Below, piece by piece: positions 34,099-42,590 of a stretch of 64,000 nucleotides of DNA (position 1 is the stretch's first letter; each line of letters opens with the position of its first letter). The translations under genes and the position numbers were made by a program. The notes under the pieces are model-generated. The model was given only the letters and a program-made list of their open reading frames with translations, did no database searches and was not told the DNA's origin. Source of the DNA: an uncultured Sphingomonas sp. (GTDB lineage Bacteria; Pseudomonadota; Alphaproteobacteria; Sphingomonadales; Sphingomonadaceae); NCBI GenBank assembly GCA_913776255.1, contig CAJYLV010000016.1, positions 1-64,000 on the forward strand, in the 5' to 3' direction.

Positions 34099-34119
34099 GG
34101 GCGCGGCACGGTCGCGCCC
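34099..34119 (+). terminator. Stem-loop after the GGDEF-EAL gene
   Basis: GGGCGCG and CGCGCCC pair over 7 bases around a 7-base loop, 7 bases after the stop codon. No T-run follows. Confidence 0.45.
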
Positions 34120-34201
34120 GCGCTGCCCGATCGTTCCGGTTGACCCGTCCTCCGACGGGACGCTACCGCTCGTCCGCGCGTCGCATTGTGGCGGCCGCCG
34201 C

Positions 34202-34239
34202 TTGACACTGGCTTCGAGGCAGTGTTGTTAGCGCTATCA
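34202..34239 (+). promoter_or_regulatory. xyl promoter with LacI-type operator
   Basis: TTGACA (34202-34207) is a perfect -35 box; the -10 region 17 bases on is overlapped by TGTTAGCGCTATCA (34226-34239), a near-perfect LacI-family palindrome centred on AGCGCT. From memory, the Caulobacter xylose repressor XylR recognises TGTTAGCGCTACCA, one base different. The genes downstream are xylX-xylB-xylE, so control by a XylR-like repressor encoded elsewhere is likely. Confidence 0.65.
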
Positions 34240-34258
34240 GGCGAAGAAGGTGGAGGGG

Positions 34259-35395
34259 ATGATGGCGCAGCTGCACGACGCGATCGCGTCGGGTTTGCCG
34301 CAGGACTGGCGGACGGGGCGGTTCCTCGGGCGTGCCGCGACTCCGGCCGGGCCGATCCCGCTGCTGGTGAGCGCCGGCGAAGCTTTTGACATGTCGGCGG
34401 TCGCGCCGACCGTGTCGATGCTGGTCGAGGGCGGCGACCTGTCGGGGGCGGGCGGGCGTTCGCTCGGGGCGCTCGATGCCGCCGGGCTCGAGCTGCTCAG
34501 CCCGGTCGACCTTCAGTGCGTCAAGGCGTGCGGCGTCACCTTCGCGGTGTCGGCGATCGAGCGTGTCATCGAGGAGCGCGCGCGCGGCGACTGGTCGGCG
34601 GCGGCAGAGATCCGCGGGCGGCTCGAAGCGCGGATGGGCGGGTCGATCCGCTCGGTCGTGCCCGGCACGCCTGAGGCGGCCGAGCTGAAGCGCGCGCTGA
34701 TCGAGGACGGACTCTGGTCGCAATATCTGGAGGTTGCGATCGGCCCCGACGCCGAGGTCTTCACCAAGGCGCCCGTTCTGGCGACCGTCGGCGCGGGGGC
34801 CGAGATCGGCATCCGGTCGGATTCGCACTGGAACAATCCCGAGCCCGAGGTGGCGCTGCTGGTGAACAGCCGTGGCGAGGCGGTCGGCGCGACGCTGGGC
34901 AATGACGTCAATCTGCGCGATTTCGAGGGGCGGTCGGCGCTGCTGCTCGGCAAGGCCAAGGACAATAACGCGTCCTGTTCGCTCGGGCCGCTGGTGCGGT
35001 TGTTCGACGAAAACTACACGATCGACGACGTCCGGCACGCCGAAGTGCGGCTGAACATCCACGGCGAGGACGGTTACGACCTCGACGGGGTCAGCAACAT
35101 GGCCGAAATCAGCCGCGATCCGCTCGATCTGGTGCGCCAGACTTTGTCGGAACACCAGTATCCGGACGGCTTCGTGCTGTTCCTGGGCACGTTGTTCGCG
35201 CCGGTGCAGGATCGCGACGAGCCGGGGCGTGGCTTCACGCACAAGGTCGGCGATGTCGTCACGATCGAGAGCGCGAAGCTCGGCCGGCTCACCAATCGCG
35301 TCGTGACCTCGAAGGACGCCGCGCCGTGGACCGACGGGATCGGCGCGCTGTTCCGCAACCTCGCGGCGCGCGGGTTGCTGGGGGCGACCAAGTGA
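34259..35395 (+). CDS. xylX: 2-keto-3-deoxy-xylonate dehydratase, FAH family (XylX-like)
   Basis: The 378-residue fumarylacetoacetate-hydrolase-fold protein has the segments DLQCVKACGVTF, SDSHWNNPEPEVALL, LGKAKDNNASCSLGP and GFVLFLGTLFAPVQ, matching the sugar-acid dehydratase branch (Caulobacter XylX; also AraD1-type L-arabinonate enzymes). It would convert 2-keto-3-deoxy-D-xylonate to alpha-ketoglutarate semialdehyde in the Weimberg pathway. The neighbouring XylB-like dehydrogenase favours xylose over arabinose. ATG 34259, ATG 34262 and GTG 34250 are all possible starts. Its stop overlaps the next start (GTGA). Confidence 0.8.
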   Translation: MMAQLHDAIASGLPQDWRTGRFLGRAATPAGPIPLLVSAGEAFDMSAVAPTVSMLVEGGDLSGAGGRSLGALDAAGLELLSPVDLQCVKACGVTFAVSAIERVIEERARGDWSAAAEIRGRLEARMGGSIRSVVPGTPEAAELKRALIEDGLWSQYLEVAIGPDAEVFTKAPVLATVGAGAEIGIRSDSHWNNPEPEVALLVNSRGEAVGATLGNDVNLRDFEGRSALLLGKAKDNNASCSLGPLVRLFDENYTIDDVRHAEVRLNIHGEDGYDLDGVSNMAEISRDPLDLVRQTLSEHQYPDGFVLFLGTLFAPVQDRDEPGRGFTHKVGDVVTIESAKLGRLTNRVVTSKDAAPWTDGIGALFRNLAARGLLGATK

Positions 35396-36144
35396 GCGGT
35401 CGCGCGACCTATCCGTCGCTGGCGGGCAAGCGCGTCCTGATCACCGGCGGCGCGACCGGGATCGGTGCGGGGCTGGTCGAGGCGTTCGCGGCGCAGGGCT
35501 CGCATGTCGCGTTCGTTGATGTCGCGGAAGAGGCGGGGCAGGCGCTCGCCGGGCGGCTCGGCGCGCAGACGCATTTCCGGCGCTGCGACCTGACCGATGT
35601 CGCGGCGCTGCCGGGGACCGTCGCGGCGCTGGTCGAGACGCTCGGCGGGCTCGACGTGCTCGTCAACAATGCCGCCAACGACGATCGCCACACGATCGCC
35701 GAGGTGACGCCGGCCTATTGGGACGACCGGATGGCGGTGAACCTGCGGCACCTGTTCTTCGCCGCGCAGGCGGCGGTGCCGCACCTCAAGGCGGCCGGCG
35801 GCGGCGCGATCGTCAATTTCGGGTCGATCAGCTGGCACCTCGGGCTGCCCGAGCTGGTGCTCTACCAGACCGCCAAGGCGGCGATCGAGGGGATGACGCG
35901 CAGCATGGCGCGCGATCTGGGGCGCGACAACATCCGCGTCACCACGATCGTGCCCGGCAACGTCCAGACGCCGCGGCAGGAGAAATGGTACACGCCCGAG
36001 GGCGAGGCGGAGATCGTCGCGGCGCAATGCCTCGACGGGCGCATCCAGCCCGCCGACGTCGCGGCGCTGGCGCTGTTCCTCGCCTCCGACGACGCGCGGA
36101 TGTGCACGGGGCACGAATATTTCGTCGACGCGGGCTGGCGCTGA
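35392..36144 (+). CDS. xylB: D-xylose 1-dehydrogenase, SDR family (XylB-like)
   Basis: The 250-residue NAD-dependent dehydrogenase has the Rossmann motif GGATGIGAG, the structural NNAANDDRH, the catalytic Ser (NFGSISWHLG) and Tyr-x-x-x-Lys (YQTAK), and the C-terminal CTGHEYFVDAGWR. The SISWHLG, VPGNVQTPRQEKWYTPEGEA and TGHEY segments closely match Caulobacter XylB as I remember it. It oxidises D-xylose to xylonolactone, the first Weimberg step. The GTG start overlaps the xylX stop, so the pair is translationally coupled. L-arabinose or galactose dehydrogenation is a less likely alternative. Confidence 0.85.
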   Translation: MSGRATYPSLAGKRVLITGGATGIGAGLVEAFAAQGSHVAFVDVAEEAGQALAGRLGAQTHFRRCDLTDVAALPGTVAALVETLGGLDVLVNNAANDDRHTIAEVTPAYWDDRMAVNLRHLFFAAQAAVPHLKAAGGGAIVNFGSISWHLGLPELVLYQTAKAAIEGMTRSMARDLGRDNIRVTTIVPGNVQTPRQEKWYTPEGEAEIVAAQCLDGRIQPADVAALALFLASDDARMCTGHEYFVDAGWR

Positions 36145-36186
36145 TCCAGCCGACGTTACGGCAAAGCAAAATAACACAGGAGCGGG

Positions 36187-37641
36187 ATGGGCATGGCGAT
36201 GGTGATGATGGAGCCGGGCGGACCGGCGGATCGCGACGCCGCGATGGGGCAGGTGAACATGGGCTTCATCGCCGCGATCGTCGCGGTGGCGACGATCGGC
36301 GGCTTCATGTTCGGCTATGATTCCGGCGTCATCAACGGGACGCAGAAGGGGCTGGAAAGCGCCTTCGACCTCGGCAAGCTGGGGATCGGCGTCAACGTCG
36401 GCGCGATCCTGATTGGCTCGTCGATCGGTGCGTTCGGGGCGGGGCGGCTCGCCGACCGGATCGGGCGGCGCGGCGTGATGATGGGATCGGCGTTCCTGTT
36501 CCTCGTCAGCGCGCTGGTCGCGGGGGCGGCCTCGTCGTCGTTCATCTTCATCCTCGCGCGCATCGTCGGCGGGCTCGGCGTCGGCGCGGCGAGCGTCATC
36601 TCGCCGGTCTATATTTCCGAGGTGACGCCAGCCGCGATCCGCGGGCGGCTGTCCAGCCTGCAGCAGGTGATGATCATCACCGGCTTGACAGGCGCGTTCG
36701 TCGCGAACTTCGCGCTGGCGCGCTATGCCGGCGGCTCGACCGCGAGCTTCTGGTTCGGCTTTACCGCCTGGCGGTGGATGTTCTGGCTGCAGGCGGTGCC
36801 GGCGCTGGTCTATCTGCTCGCGCTGCTCGTGATCCCGGAAAGCCCGCGCTATCTGGTCGCGCGCGGGCGCGAGGACGACGCGCACAAGGTGCTGACGCGG
36901 CTGTTCGGCACCGCCGAGGCCGATCGCAAGGTGCGCGAGATCCGCGGCAGCCTCGCCGCCGATCAGCATCGTCCCAAGCTGTCGGACCTCAAGGACCGCG
37001 CCACCGGGCGCATCCGTCCGATCGTCTGGGCCGGGATCGGGCTGGCGGTGTTCCAGCAGCTCGTCGGCATCAACGTCGTCTTCTATTACGGCGCGACCCT
37101 GTGGGAGGCGGTCGGCTTCTCCGAGGATTATGCGCTCCAGACCAACATCCTGTCGGGGGTGCTGTCGATTGCGGCGTGCGTGTTCACGATCTTCACCGTC
37201 GACCGGATCGGGCGCAAGCCGCTGCTGCTGATCGGATCGGCGGGCATGGCGGTGACGCTGGCGGTGGTCGCCTGGGCGTTCTCGACCGCGGTCACCGACG
37301 CGGCGGGCGCGGTGAGCCTGCCGGGCAACAACGGCGTGATCGCGCTGGTCGCGGCGAACCTGTACGTGATCTTCTTCAACGCCAGCTGGGGCCCGGTGAT
37401 GTGGGTGATGCTGGGCGAGATGTTCCCGAACCAGATCCGCGGATCGGGGCTGGCGGTCGCGGGGTTTGCGCAGTGGATCGCCAATGCCGCGATCTCGGTG
37501 ACCTTCCCGGCGCTGGCGGTGTCGCCGGGGCTGGCGGTGACCTATACCGGCTATGCGCTGTTCGCGGCGATCTCGTTCTTCTTCGTGCGCAAGATGGTGC
37601 ACGAGACGCGCGGGCGCGAGCTGGAGGATATGCAGGGGTAG
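36187..37641 (+). CDS. xylE: Sugar porter MFS transporter, XylE/GalP-like
   Basis: The 484-residue inner-membrane H+/sugar symporter has 12 predicted helices and the sugar-porter signatures: GFMFGYDSGVINGT in helix 1, GRLADRIGRRGVMM, PESPRYLVARGR at the domain link, QQLVGINVVFYYG in helix 7, DRIGRKPLLL, and the closing VHETRGRELEDM. It follows xylB by 42 bases and completes a xylX-xylB-xylE operon, so D-xylose is the probable substrate; glucose or arabinose remain possible. ATG 36187 follows an AGGAGC-like site. Confidence 0.87.
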   Translation: MGMAMVMMEPGGPADRDAAMGQVNMGFIAAIVAVATIGGFMFGYDSGVINGTQKGLESAFDLGKLGIGVNVGAILIGSSIGAFGAGRLADRIGRRGVMMGSAFLFLVSALVAGAASSSFIFILARIVGGLGVGAASVISPVYISEVTPAAIRGRLSSLQQVMIITGLTGAFVANFALARYAGGSTASFWFGFTAWRWMFWLQAVPALVYLLALLVIPESPRYLVARGREDDAHKVLTRLFGTAEADRKVREIRGSLAADQHRPKLSDLKDRATGRIRPIVWAGIGLAVFQQLVGINVVFYYGATLWEAVGFSEDYALQTNILSGVLSIAACVFTIFTVDRIGRKPLLLIGSAGMAVTLAVVAWAFSTAVTDAAGAVSLPGNNGVIALVAANLYVIFFNASWGPVMWVMLGEMFPNQIRGSGLAVAGFAQWIANAAISVTFPALAVSPGLAVTYTGYALFAAISFFFVRKMVHETRGRELEDMQG

Positions 37642-37662
37642 AGCCCAAGTGAAATGAACTTG

Positions 37663-37762
37663 CCCCTCCCCTTTAGGGGAGGGGACGGGGGTGGGGCTGT
37701 GTCTCACCGAGAGCAGCGCCTGCGACTTCCCCACCCCAACCCCTCCCCTGAAGGGGAAGGGC
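37663..37762. repeat. GC-rich double-hairpin repeat, family B, copy 2
   Basis: Same layout as the other B copies, with one arm changed (CCCCTCCCCTTTAGGGGAGG). It fills the gap between the convergent xylE and M1 aminopeptidase genes, so it may act as a two-way terminator. Confidence 0.87.
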
Positions 37763-37767
37763 TTTGA

Positions 37768-40395
37768 TTATCCGGCCTTCGTTAGCACCGCTTCGATCTC
37801 GGCGCCCTTGGCGGCCTTCAGCGCGACGCACTGGTTGATCGCGTCGAGCGTCTGGCCGAGTTCGAGCGCGCCGCCGCCGAGCACCGCCAGTTTCGGCCGG
37901 AACAGCGCCTCGACCGCCGTCGCCTTGTCGGCGCTGCAATAGCCGGCGAACGACAGCGGCAGGCGCGGGCGGCTGAACGCGGGGATGCTGCCGGCGATCG
38001 CGTCGAAATTCTGCTGCCACCGTGCGAACACCGCGTCGCGTCCGACCGGGCGGGTGGGCAACGTGCGCAGGATCGACACTCGCTCGCTCGATTGCAGCGC
38101 TTGGTCCTCGGTGAGCGCCAGTGCGCGCGTCACGGCTGCCGGGGTATCGGCCGCCCCCAGCGCGCGCACCGCCTGCTGGCGGAACAGCGGGTCGGTGCTG
38201 GCGAGCAGCGCAGTGCGGAGCGTGTCCATGAACGGCACGCCGAGATCCTGCACCGCCGCGACGAACGCGATCGCGCGGTAGCTCGGGTCGAGCGCCTGCG
38301 CGTCGCCGCCGAGCGATGCTTGCGCGGCGGCGGTGAGCTGGCGGCGCACCGCCGCGTCCTTGGCGACGAAGGCGGCATAGGAGACCAGCGACTGGCGCAA
38401 CTGGCTCTGCCCGCTTTCCTCGCCGGCGTAGGCGCCGCTGGTGAGCTTGAGCGCGCCGAGGCTGCGCAGCCTGGGCAGCGACAGTTCGCCGGCGAGGCGG
38501 CGCAGGCCCGCGTCGGCGGCGGGGGTGAGCCCGAAGCGCTCGACGCCGTCGATCGCCGAGGGCAGCAGCAAGGTCGCCGAGCGCTCGCGATGGTCGGCGA
38601 GGATGCGCGCGCTCGCCACGACGCGCGCGAAGCCGGCATTGCCGGCGGTGAAGTCCGCCCACAGGCTGTCGGCCGCCGCCATCGCTTCACGCGCCGGGAG
38701 CGCGGCGGCGCCGGCCATCAGCGTCTGCCAGCCGGCATCGTCGAGGCTGTAGCGCCAATAGCCGGCGCCATCGGCGTTGGGCACCGCCAGCCCGCTGCCC
38801 TTGAGCGCGAGCGTGCCGGTCGCGCCGGTCAGCAACGTGCAGCTGCGCACCTCGCCCTGCCGCGCGCAGACCGGCACGTTCCATGTCTGCGGTGCGACCG
38901 CGGCGACGCCGATCGGGCGGTAGCGCGCCTGCGCGACCCGCCAACCATTGCCGTCCTGCCGGATGCTGATGACCGGCACGCCGGTCTGTTCGACGAAGCT
39001 GCGGAAGACGGGCACGATCCCGGCGTCGCCCGAGCCCGTGGCCATCGACGCGAAGAAATCCTCGGCATTGGCATTGCCGTAGCGGAAGCGCTTGAGGTGA
39101 TATTGGACGCCGCGGCGGAAGCGGTCTGCGCCGAGATAGCGTTCGACCATCGTCAGCACTTGCCCGCCCTTCTGATAGGTGATCGAGTCGAAGGCGCTGG
39201 ACACCTCGTCGCTGCGCGTGATCTCCTGCCGGATCGGGCGGCCGACCGACTGGCTGTCGGTGTCCATCGCCGCCAGCGCCTCGGCGAGCTGCCCGACCTC
39301 GGTGCCGAGACCCGGCTGCCAGATCTCGCCGACACGATTGCCGGCCCATTCGGCAAAGCTCTCGTTGAGCCAGATGTCGGTCCACCACGTCGGCGTGACG
39401 AGGTCGCCGAACCATTGGTGCGCCAGTTCGTGCGCGACGACCATGCCGAAGTCGCGGCGCTGCGCGGCCGGGGCGTCGGACGCCAGCAGCAGCAGCGTGT
39501 CGTTGTAGGTGACGAGCCCGGCATTCTCCATCGCGCCGCTCATCACCGGCGAGGCGATCTGGTCGAGCTTCTCGAACGGATAGGCGATGCCGAAATAGTC
39601 CTCGTGGAGCGCGAGGATCTTGGGCCCCTCGCTGGCGGCGAGCTGCAGCCGCGCGGCCTGCCCCTTGGTGGCGATCGCGCTATAGGGGAGGGCGGCCTTA
39701 CGCACCGCATTGGCGGGGGCGTTGCCCGGCACGACGTCGAACGCGCCGACCGCGAGCGCGACCAGATAGGTCGGCAGCGGCTTCGACGCGGCGAATTTGT
39801 GGACGGTCAGCCCGCCGCCTGCGGTGCCGTGCGCGATCTCGGGGGTGTTGGCGAACACCTTCTGTGCGGTCGGCGCGGTGATCGTCAGCTCGAACGGCGT
39901 CTTGAAGCCCGGCTCGTCGAACGACGGGAACATACGGCGCGCGTCGATCGGCTCGAACTGCGTCCAGGCATACCAGTCGTCGCCGACCTTGGCGCGGTAC
40001 AGTCCCTCGCCGCCGGTCATGAAGGGGGCGTCATAGTCGAAGGTCAGCGTGACGCGCCCGGCGGGCAGGTCGCCGTCGAAGTCGAGCCGCGCGACGCCCG
40101 AGGCATCGACCTGCGTGTAGCGCGCGGTCAGCGTGCGCTTTCCGTCGGTCGCGGTGACGCGGGTGACGGTCAGGTCGTTGCCGTGCAGGAACAGCGTGCG
40201 GGTGGCGCGCGCGACCTGCGTCACGATCTCGGTATGGCCCGTGAAGCGCGGCTGCGTCGGGTCGATGGTCAGCGCGAGGCGATAGGCGGTCGGGCGCGCG
40301 GCGTCGGTCAGCCGGCCGAGCGGCACCTCCGACGTCTGTGCGGCGGCGGGCACGGCGAACAGCAACGCCGCGGAGGCGAGCAGCAAGGTCTTCAT
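37768..40395 (-). CDS. Secreted M1 family aminopeptidase
   Basis: The 875-residue zinc aminopeptidase has a signal peptide (about residues 1-19, AVPAAAQT), the exopeptidase motif GAMENAGLV and the zinc site HELAHQW (His322, Glu323, His326) with the distal glutamate in NESFAEW. A long C-terminal ERAP1-like helical domain follows. It removes N-terminal residues from peptides in the periplasm or outside the cell. The long frame runs further upstream, but the ATG at 40395 starts the signal peptide. It lies 62 bases downstream of kynA on the same strand, perhaps sharing its transcript. Confidence 0.93.
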   Translation of the reverse strand: MKTLLLASAALLFAVPAAAQTSEVPLGRLTDAARPTAYRLALTIDPTQPRFTGHTEIVTQVARATRTLFLHGNDLTVTRVTATDGKRTLTARYTQVDASGVARLDFDGDLPAGRVTLTFDYDAPFMTGGEGLYRAKVGDDWYAWTQFEPIDARRMFPSFDEPGFKTPFELTITAPTAQKVFANTPEIAHGTAGGGLTVHKFAASKPLPTYLVALAVGAFDVVPGNAPANAVRKAALPYSAIATKGQAARLQLAASEGPKILALHEDYFGIAYPFEKLDQIASPVMSGAMENAGLVTYNDTLLLLASDAPAAQRRDFGMVVAHELAHQWFGDLVTPTWWTDIWLNESFAEWAGNRVGEIWQPGLGTEVGQLAEALAAMDTDSQSVGRPIRQEITRSDEVSSAFDSITYQKGGQVLTMVERYLGADRFRRGVQYHLKRFRYGNANAEDFFASMATGSGDAGIVPVFRSFVEQTGVPVISIRQDGNGWRVAQARYRPIGVAAVAPQTWNVPVCARQGEVRSCTLLTGATGTLALKGSGLAVPNADGAGYWRYSLDDAGWQTLMAGAAALPAREAMAAADSLWADFTAGNAGFARVVASARILADHRERSATLLLPSAIDGVERFGLTPAADAGLRRLAGELSLPRLRSLGALKLTSGAYAGEESGQSQLRQSLVSYAAFVAKDAAVRRQLTAAAQASLGGDAQALDPSYRAIAFVAAVQDLGVPFMDTLRTALLASTDPLFRQQAVRALGAADTPAAVTRALALTEDQALQSSERVSILRTLPTRPVGRDAVFARWQQNFDAIAGSIPAFSRPRLPLSFAGYCSADKATAVEALFRPKLAVLGGGALELGQTLDAINQCVALKAAKGAEIEAVLTKAG

Positions 40396-40457
40396 CGGAT
40401 CAATCCCCTTCTCGGCCGCGATCGTAACAGCCGCGACGAAGCAGGGGTAGCGGCTTG

Positions 40458-41273
40458 CTACAGCTGCGTGCGGACCGCCCACAATTCGGGGAACAGCTCG
40501 ACCTCCAGCATCCGGCGCAGGTACGACACGCCGGCGGTGCCGCCGGTGCCGCGCTTGAGTCCGATCACGCGCTCGACGGTGGTGACGTGGTTGAAGCGCC
40601 AGCGGCGAAAGTAATCCTCGAGATCTACCAGCTTTTCCGCAAGCTCGTAGAGCGGCCAGTGCGCCTGCGGATCGCGGTAGACGGTCGCCCAGGCGGCGGT
40701 GATCGCCTCGGCCGGCGCGTGCGGCGCGCGCCAGTCGCGCGCGGGGTCGACGAGCAGCCCGGCGGCGTGGAGACGGGTGAGCGCGGCGTCGTAGATGCTC
40801 GGCGCGGCGAGGATCGCCTCCAGACGCGCGAGCGTCACCGGGCGGTGGCGGTGCGGCCCGAGCGTCGCGGCGGTGCGGTTGCCGCACAGATATTCGATCG
40901 CGCGATACTGCCACGACTGGAAGCCCGACGACTGGCCGAGCGCGTCGCGGAAGGTGGTATAGTCGCTGGGCGTCATCGTGCGCAGCACGTCCCACGCGCC
41001 GTTGAGCTGTTCGAGGATGCGCGACACGCGCGCCAGCAGCTTGAACGCCTGCGGAAGCGCGCCCGCCAGGATCGCGTCGCGCGCGCTTTCGAGTTCGTGG
41101 ACCGCCAGCTTCATCCACAATTCGCTGGTCTGGTGCTGGATGATGAACAGCAGTTCGTCGTGCGCGTCGCTGAGCGGATGCTGTGCATCAAGGACGCGGT
41201 CGAGCGCGAGATAATCGCCATAGCCCATGCGCTCGGCGAAGTTGAGTTCGGCGTCGTGGTGGGTGTCGGTCAT
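40458..41273 (-). CDS. kynA: Tryptophan 2,3-dioxygenase
   Basis: The 271-residue heme dioxygenase opens the indole ring of L-tryptophan to N-formylkynurenine. The active-site histidine lies in [14 protein letters not shown], the heme-ligand histidine region is [13 protein letters not shown], and the substrate-binding [11 protein letters not shown] is intact. Length is typical of bacterial TDO. Its ATG overlaps the kynureninase stop (ATGA), so the two are co-translated; the formamidase between them in the pathway (kynB) is not in the window. Confidence 0.95.
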   Translation of the reverse strand: MTDTHHDAELNFAERMGYGDYLALDRVLDAQHPLSDAHDELLFIIQHQTSELWMKLAVHELESARDAILAGALPQAFKLLARVSRILEQLNGAWDVLRTMTPSDYTTFRDALGQSSGFQSWQYRAIEYLCGNRTAATLGPHRHRPVTLARLEAILAAPSIYDAALTRLHAAGLLVDPARDWRAPHAPAEAITAAWATVYRDPQAHWPLYELAEKLVDLEDYFRRWRFNHVTTVERVIGLKRGTGGTAGVSYLRRMLEVELFPELWAVRTQL

Positions 41274-42463
41274 GTCACGTTGGCGCGTTGGTGGAAGTGC
41301 GGCTGGTTCCATTCGCCTGTCGCGAGGATATCGGCGAGGATCGCGGCGGCCTGTGCGACCTCGTCCTCGGTCAGATACAAGGGCGTGAAGCCGAAGCGCA
41401 GCACGTCGGGCGCGCGGACGTCGCCGATCACGCCGCGCGCGATCAGCGCCTGCATCACCGCATAGGCGTGCGGGTGCGTGAAGCTGACCTGGCTGCCGCG
41501 CGCGTGCGGGTCGCGCGGCGAGGCGAGGGCGACCTGCGGGCAGTGCGCCTCGACGTCGCGGATGAAGCGCTCCGACAGGCGGATCGCGGCGGCGCGGACG
41601 TCGGCCATGTCGACCTCGTCCCACGCGTCGAGCGCGGCGTCGAGGATTGACAGCGCGACGATCGGCGGGGTGCCGACCCGCATTCGCGCGACGCCGGGGG
41701 CGGGACGATAGCCGCGCTCGAACGCGAACGGCGCGTCGTGCCCGAACCAGCCGGCAAGGATCGGCTGCGCGACATCGGCATGCGCGGGCGCGACATGGAT
41801 GAAGGCCGGCGCGCCGGGGCCGCCATTGAGATATTTGTAGGTGCAGCCGACCGCGAAATCGGCACGCGCCGCGGTGAGATCGATCGGCAGCGCGCCGGCG
41901 GAATGCGCGAGATCCCAGACGGTCAGTGCGCCCGCCGCGTGCGCGCGGGCGGTGAGCGCGGCCATGTCGTGGAGCCGGCCGGTGCGATAGTCGACTTGCG
42001 TGAGCATCACGACCGCGACGGTTTCGTCGATCGCGGCGGCGACCTCCTCGGGGGCGACGACCTTCACCTCCAGCCCGCGGTTCAGCGCCTGCGTCAGCGC
42101 GTCGGCGATATAGAGGTCGGTCGGGAAGTTGCCGGTGTCGGACAGCACGACCCGCCGCTCGGGGCGGAGCGCGAGCGCGGCGGCGAGCGCCTGGAAGACC
42201 TTGATCGACAGCGTGTCGCCGGTGGTGACGCTGCCGGCGGGCGCGCCGATCAGCCGCGCGATCCGGTCGCCGACGCGCACGGGCAGGGTGGTCCAGTCGG
42301 CGTCGTTCCACGCGCGGATCAGCCGCTCGCCCCATTCGGCGCGGAGGACGTGCGCGGCGCGGGCCTCGGCGGCTACAGGCAGGGGGCCGAGCGAGTTGCC
42401 GTCGAGGTAGATCACGCCCTCGGGCAAATGGAAGAGCGCGCGGGTGGCGGCGAAATCGGTCAT
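41270..42463 (-). CDS. kynU: Kynureninase
   Basis: The 397-residue PLP-dependent hydrolase splits kynurenine to anthranilate and alanine. The fold-type I landmarks are [11 protein letters not shown] at the N terminus, [11 protein letters not shown], the [10 protein letters not shown] aspartate and the PLP lysine in [19 protein letters not shown] 42463 (MTDFAATR) is chosen; a longer frame to 42529 would run into the family A repeat and is not supported. First gene of a kynU-kynA operon for tryptophan breakdown. Confidence 0.95.
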   Translation of the reverse strand: MTDFAATRALFHLPEGVIYLDGNSLGPLPVAAEARAAHVLRAEWGERLIRAWNDADWTTLPVRVGDRIARLIGAPAGSVTTGDTLSIKVFQALAAALALRPERRVVLSDTGNFPTDLYIADALTQALNRGLEVKVVAPEEVAAAIDETVAVVMLTQVDYRTGRLHDMAALTARAHAAGALTVWDLAHSAGALPIDLTAARADFAVGCTYKYLNGGPGAPAFIHVAPAHADVAQPILAGWFGHDAPFAFERGYRPAPGVARMRVGTPPIVALSILDAALDAWDEVDMADVRAAAIRLSERFIRDVEAHCPQVALASPRDPHARGSQVSFTHPHAYAVMQALIARGVIGDVRAPDVLRFGFTPLYLTEDEVAQAAAILADILATGEWNQPHFHQRANVT

Positions 42464-42504
42464 GGGTGCAGGGTAGGATCGTTGCAGGCGATACGGAAGC
42501 CCCT

Positions 42505-42581
42505 CGTCATTGCGAGCGGAGCGAAGCAATCCAGTGCCGGATCAGGACGCCCTGGATTGCTTCGCTGCGCTCGCAATGACG
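42505..42581. repeat. REP-like palindromic repeat, family A, copy 3
   Basis: A 77-base near-perfect copy with arms CATTGCGAGCGGAGCGAAGC and GCTTCGCTGCGCTCGCAATG. It lies between kynU (start 42463) and emrB (stop 42591), both on the minus strand, so it may end the efflux transcript. Confidence 0.9.
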
Positions 42582-42590
42582 GATGGACCC

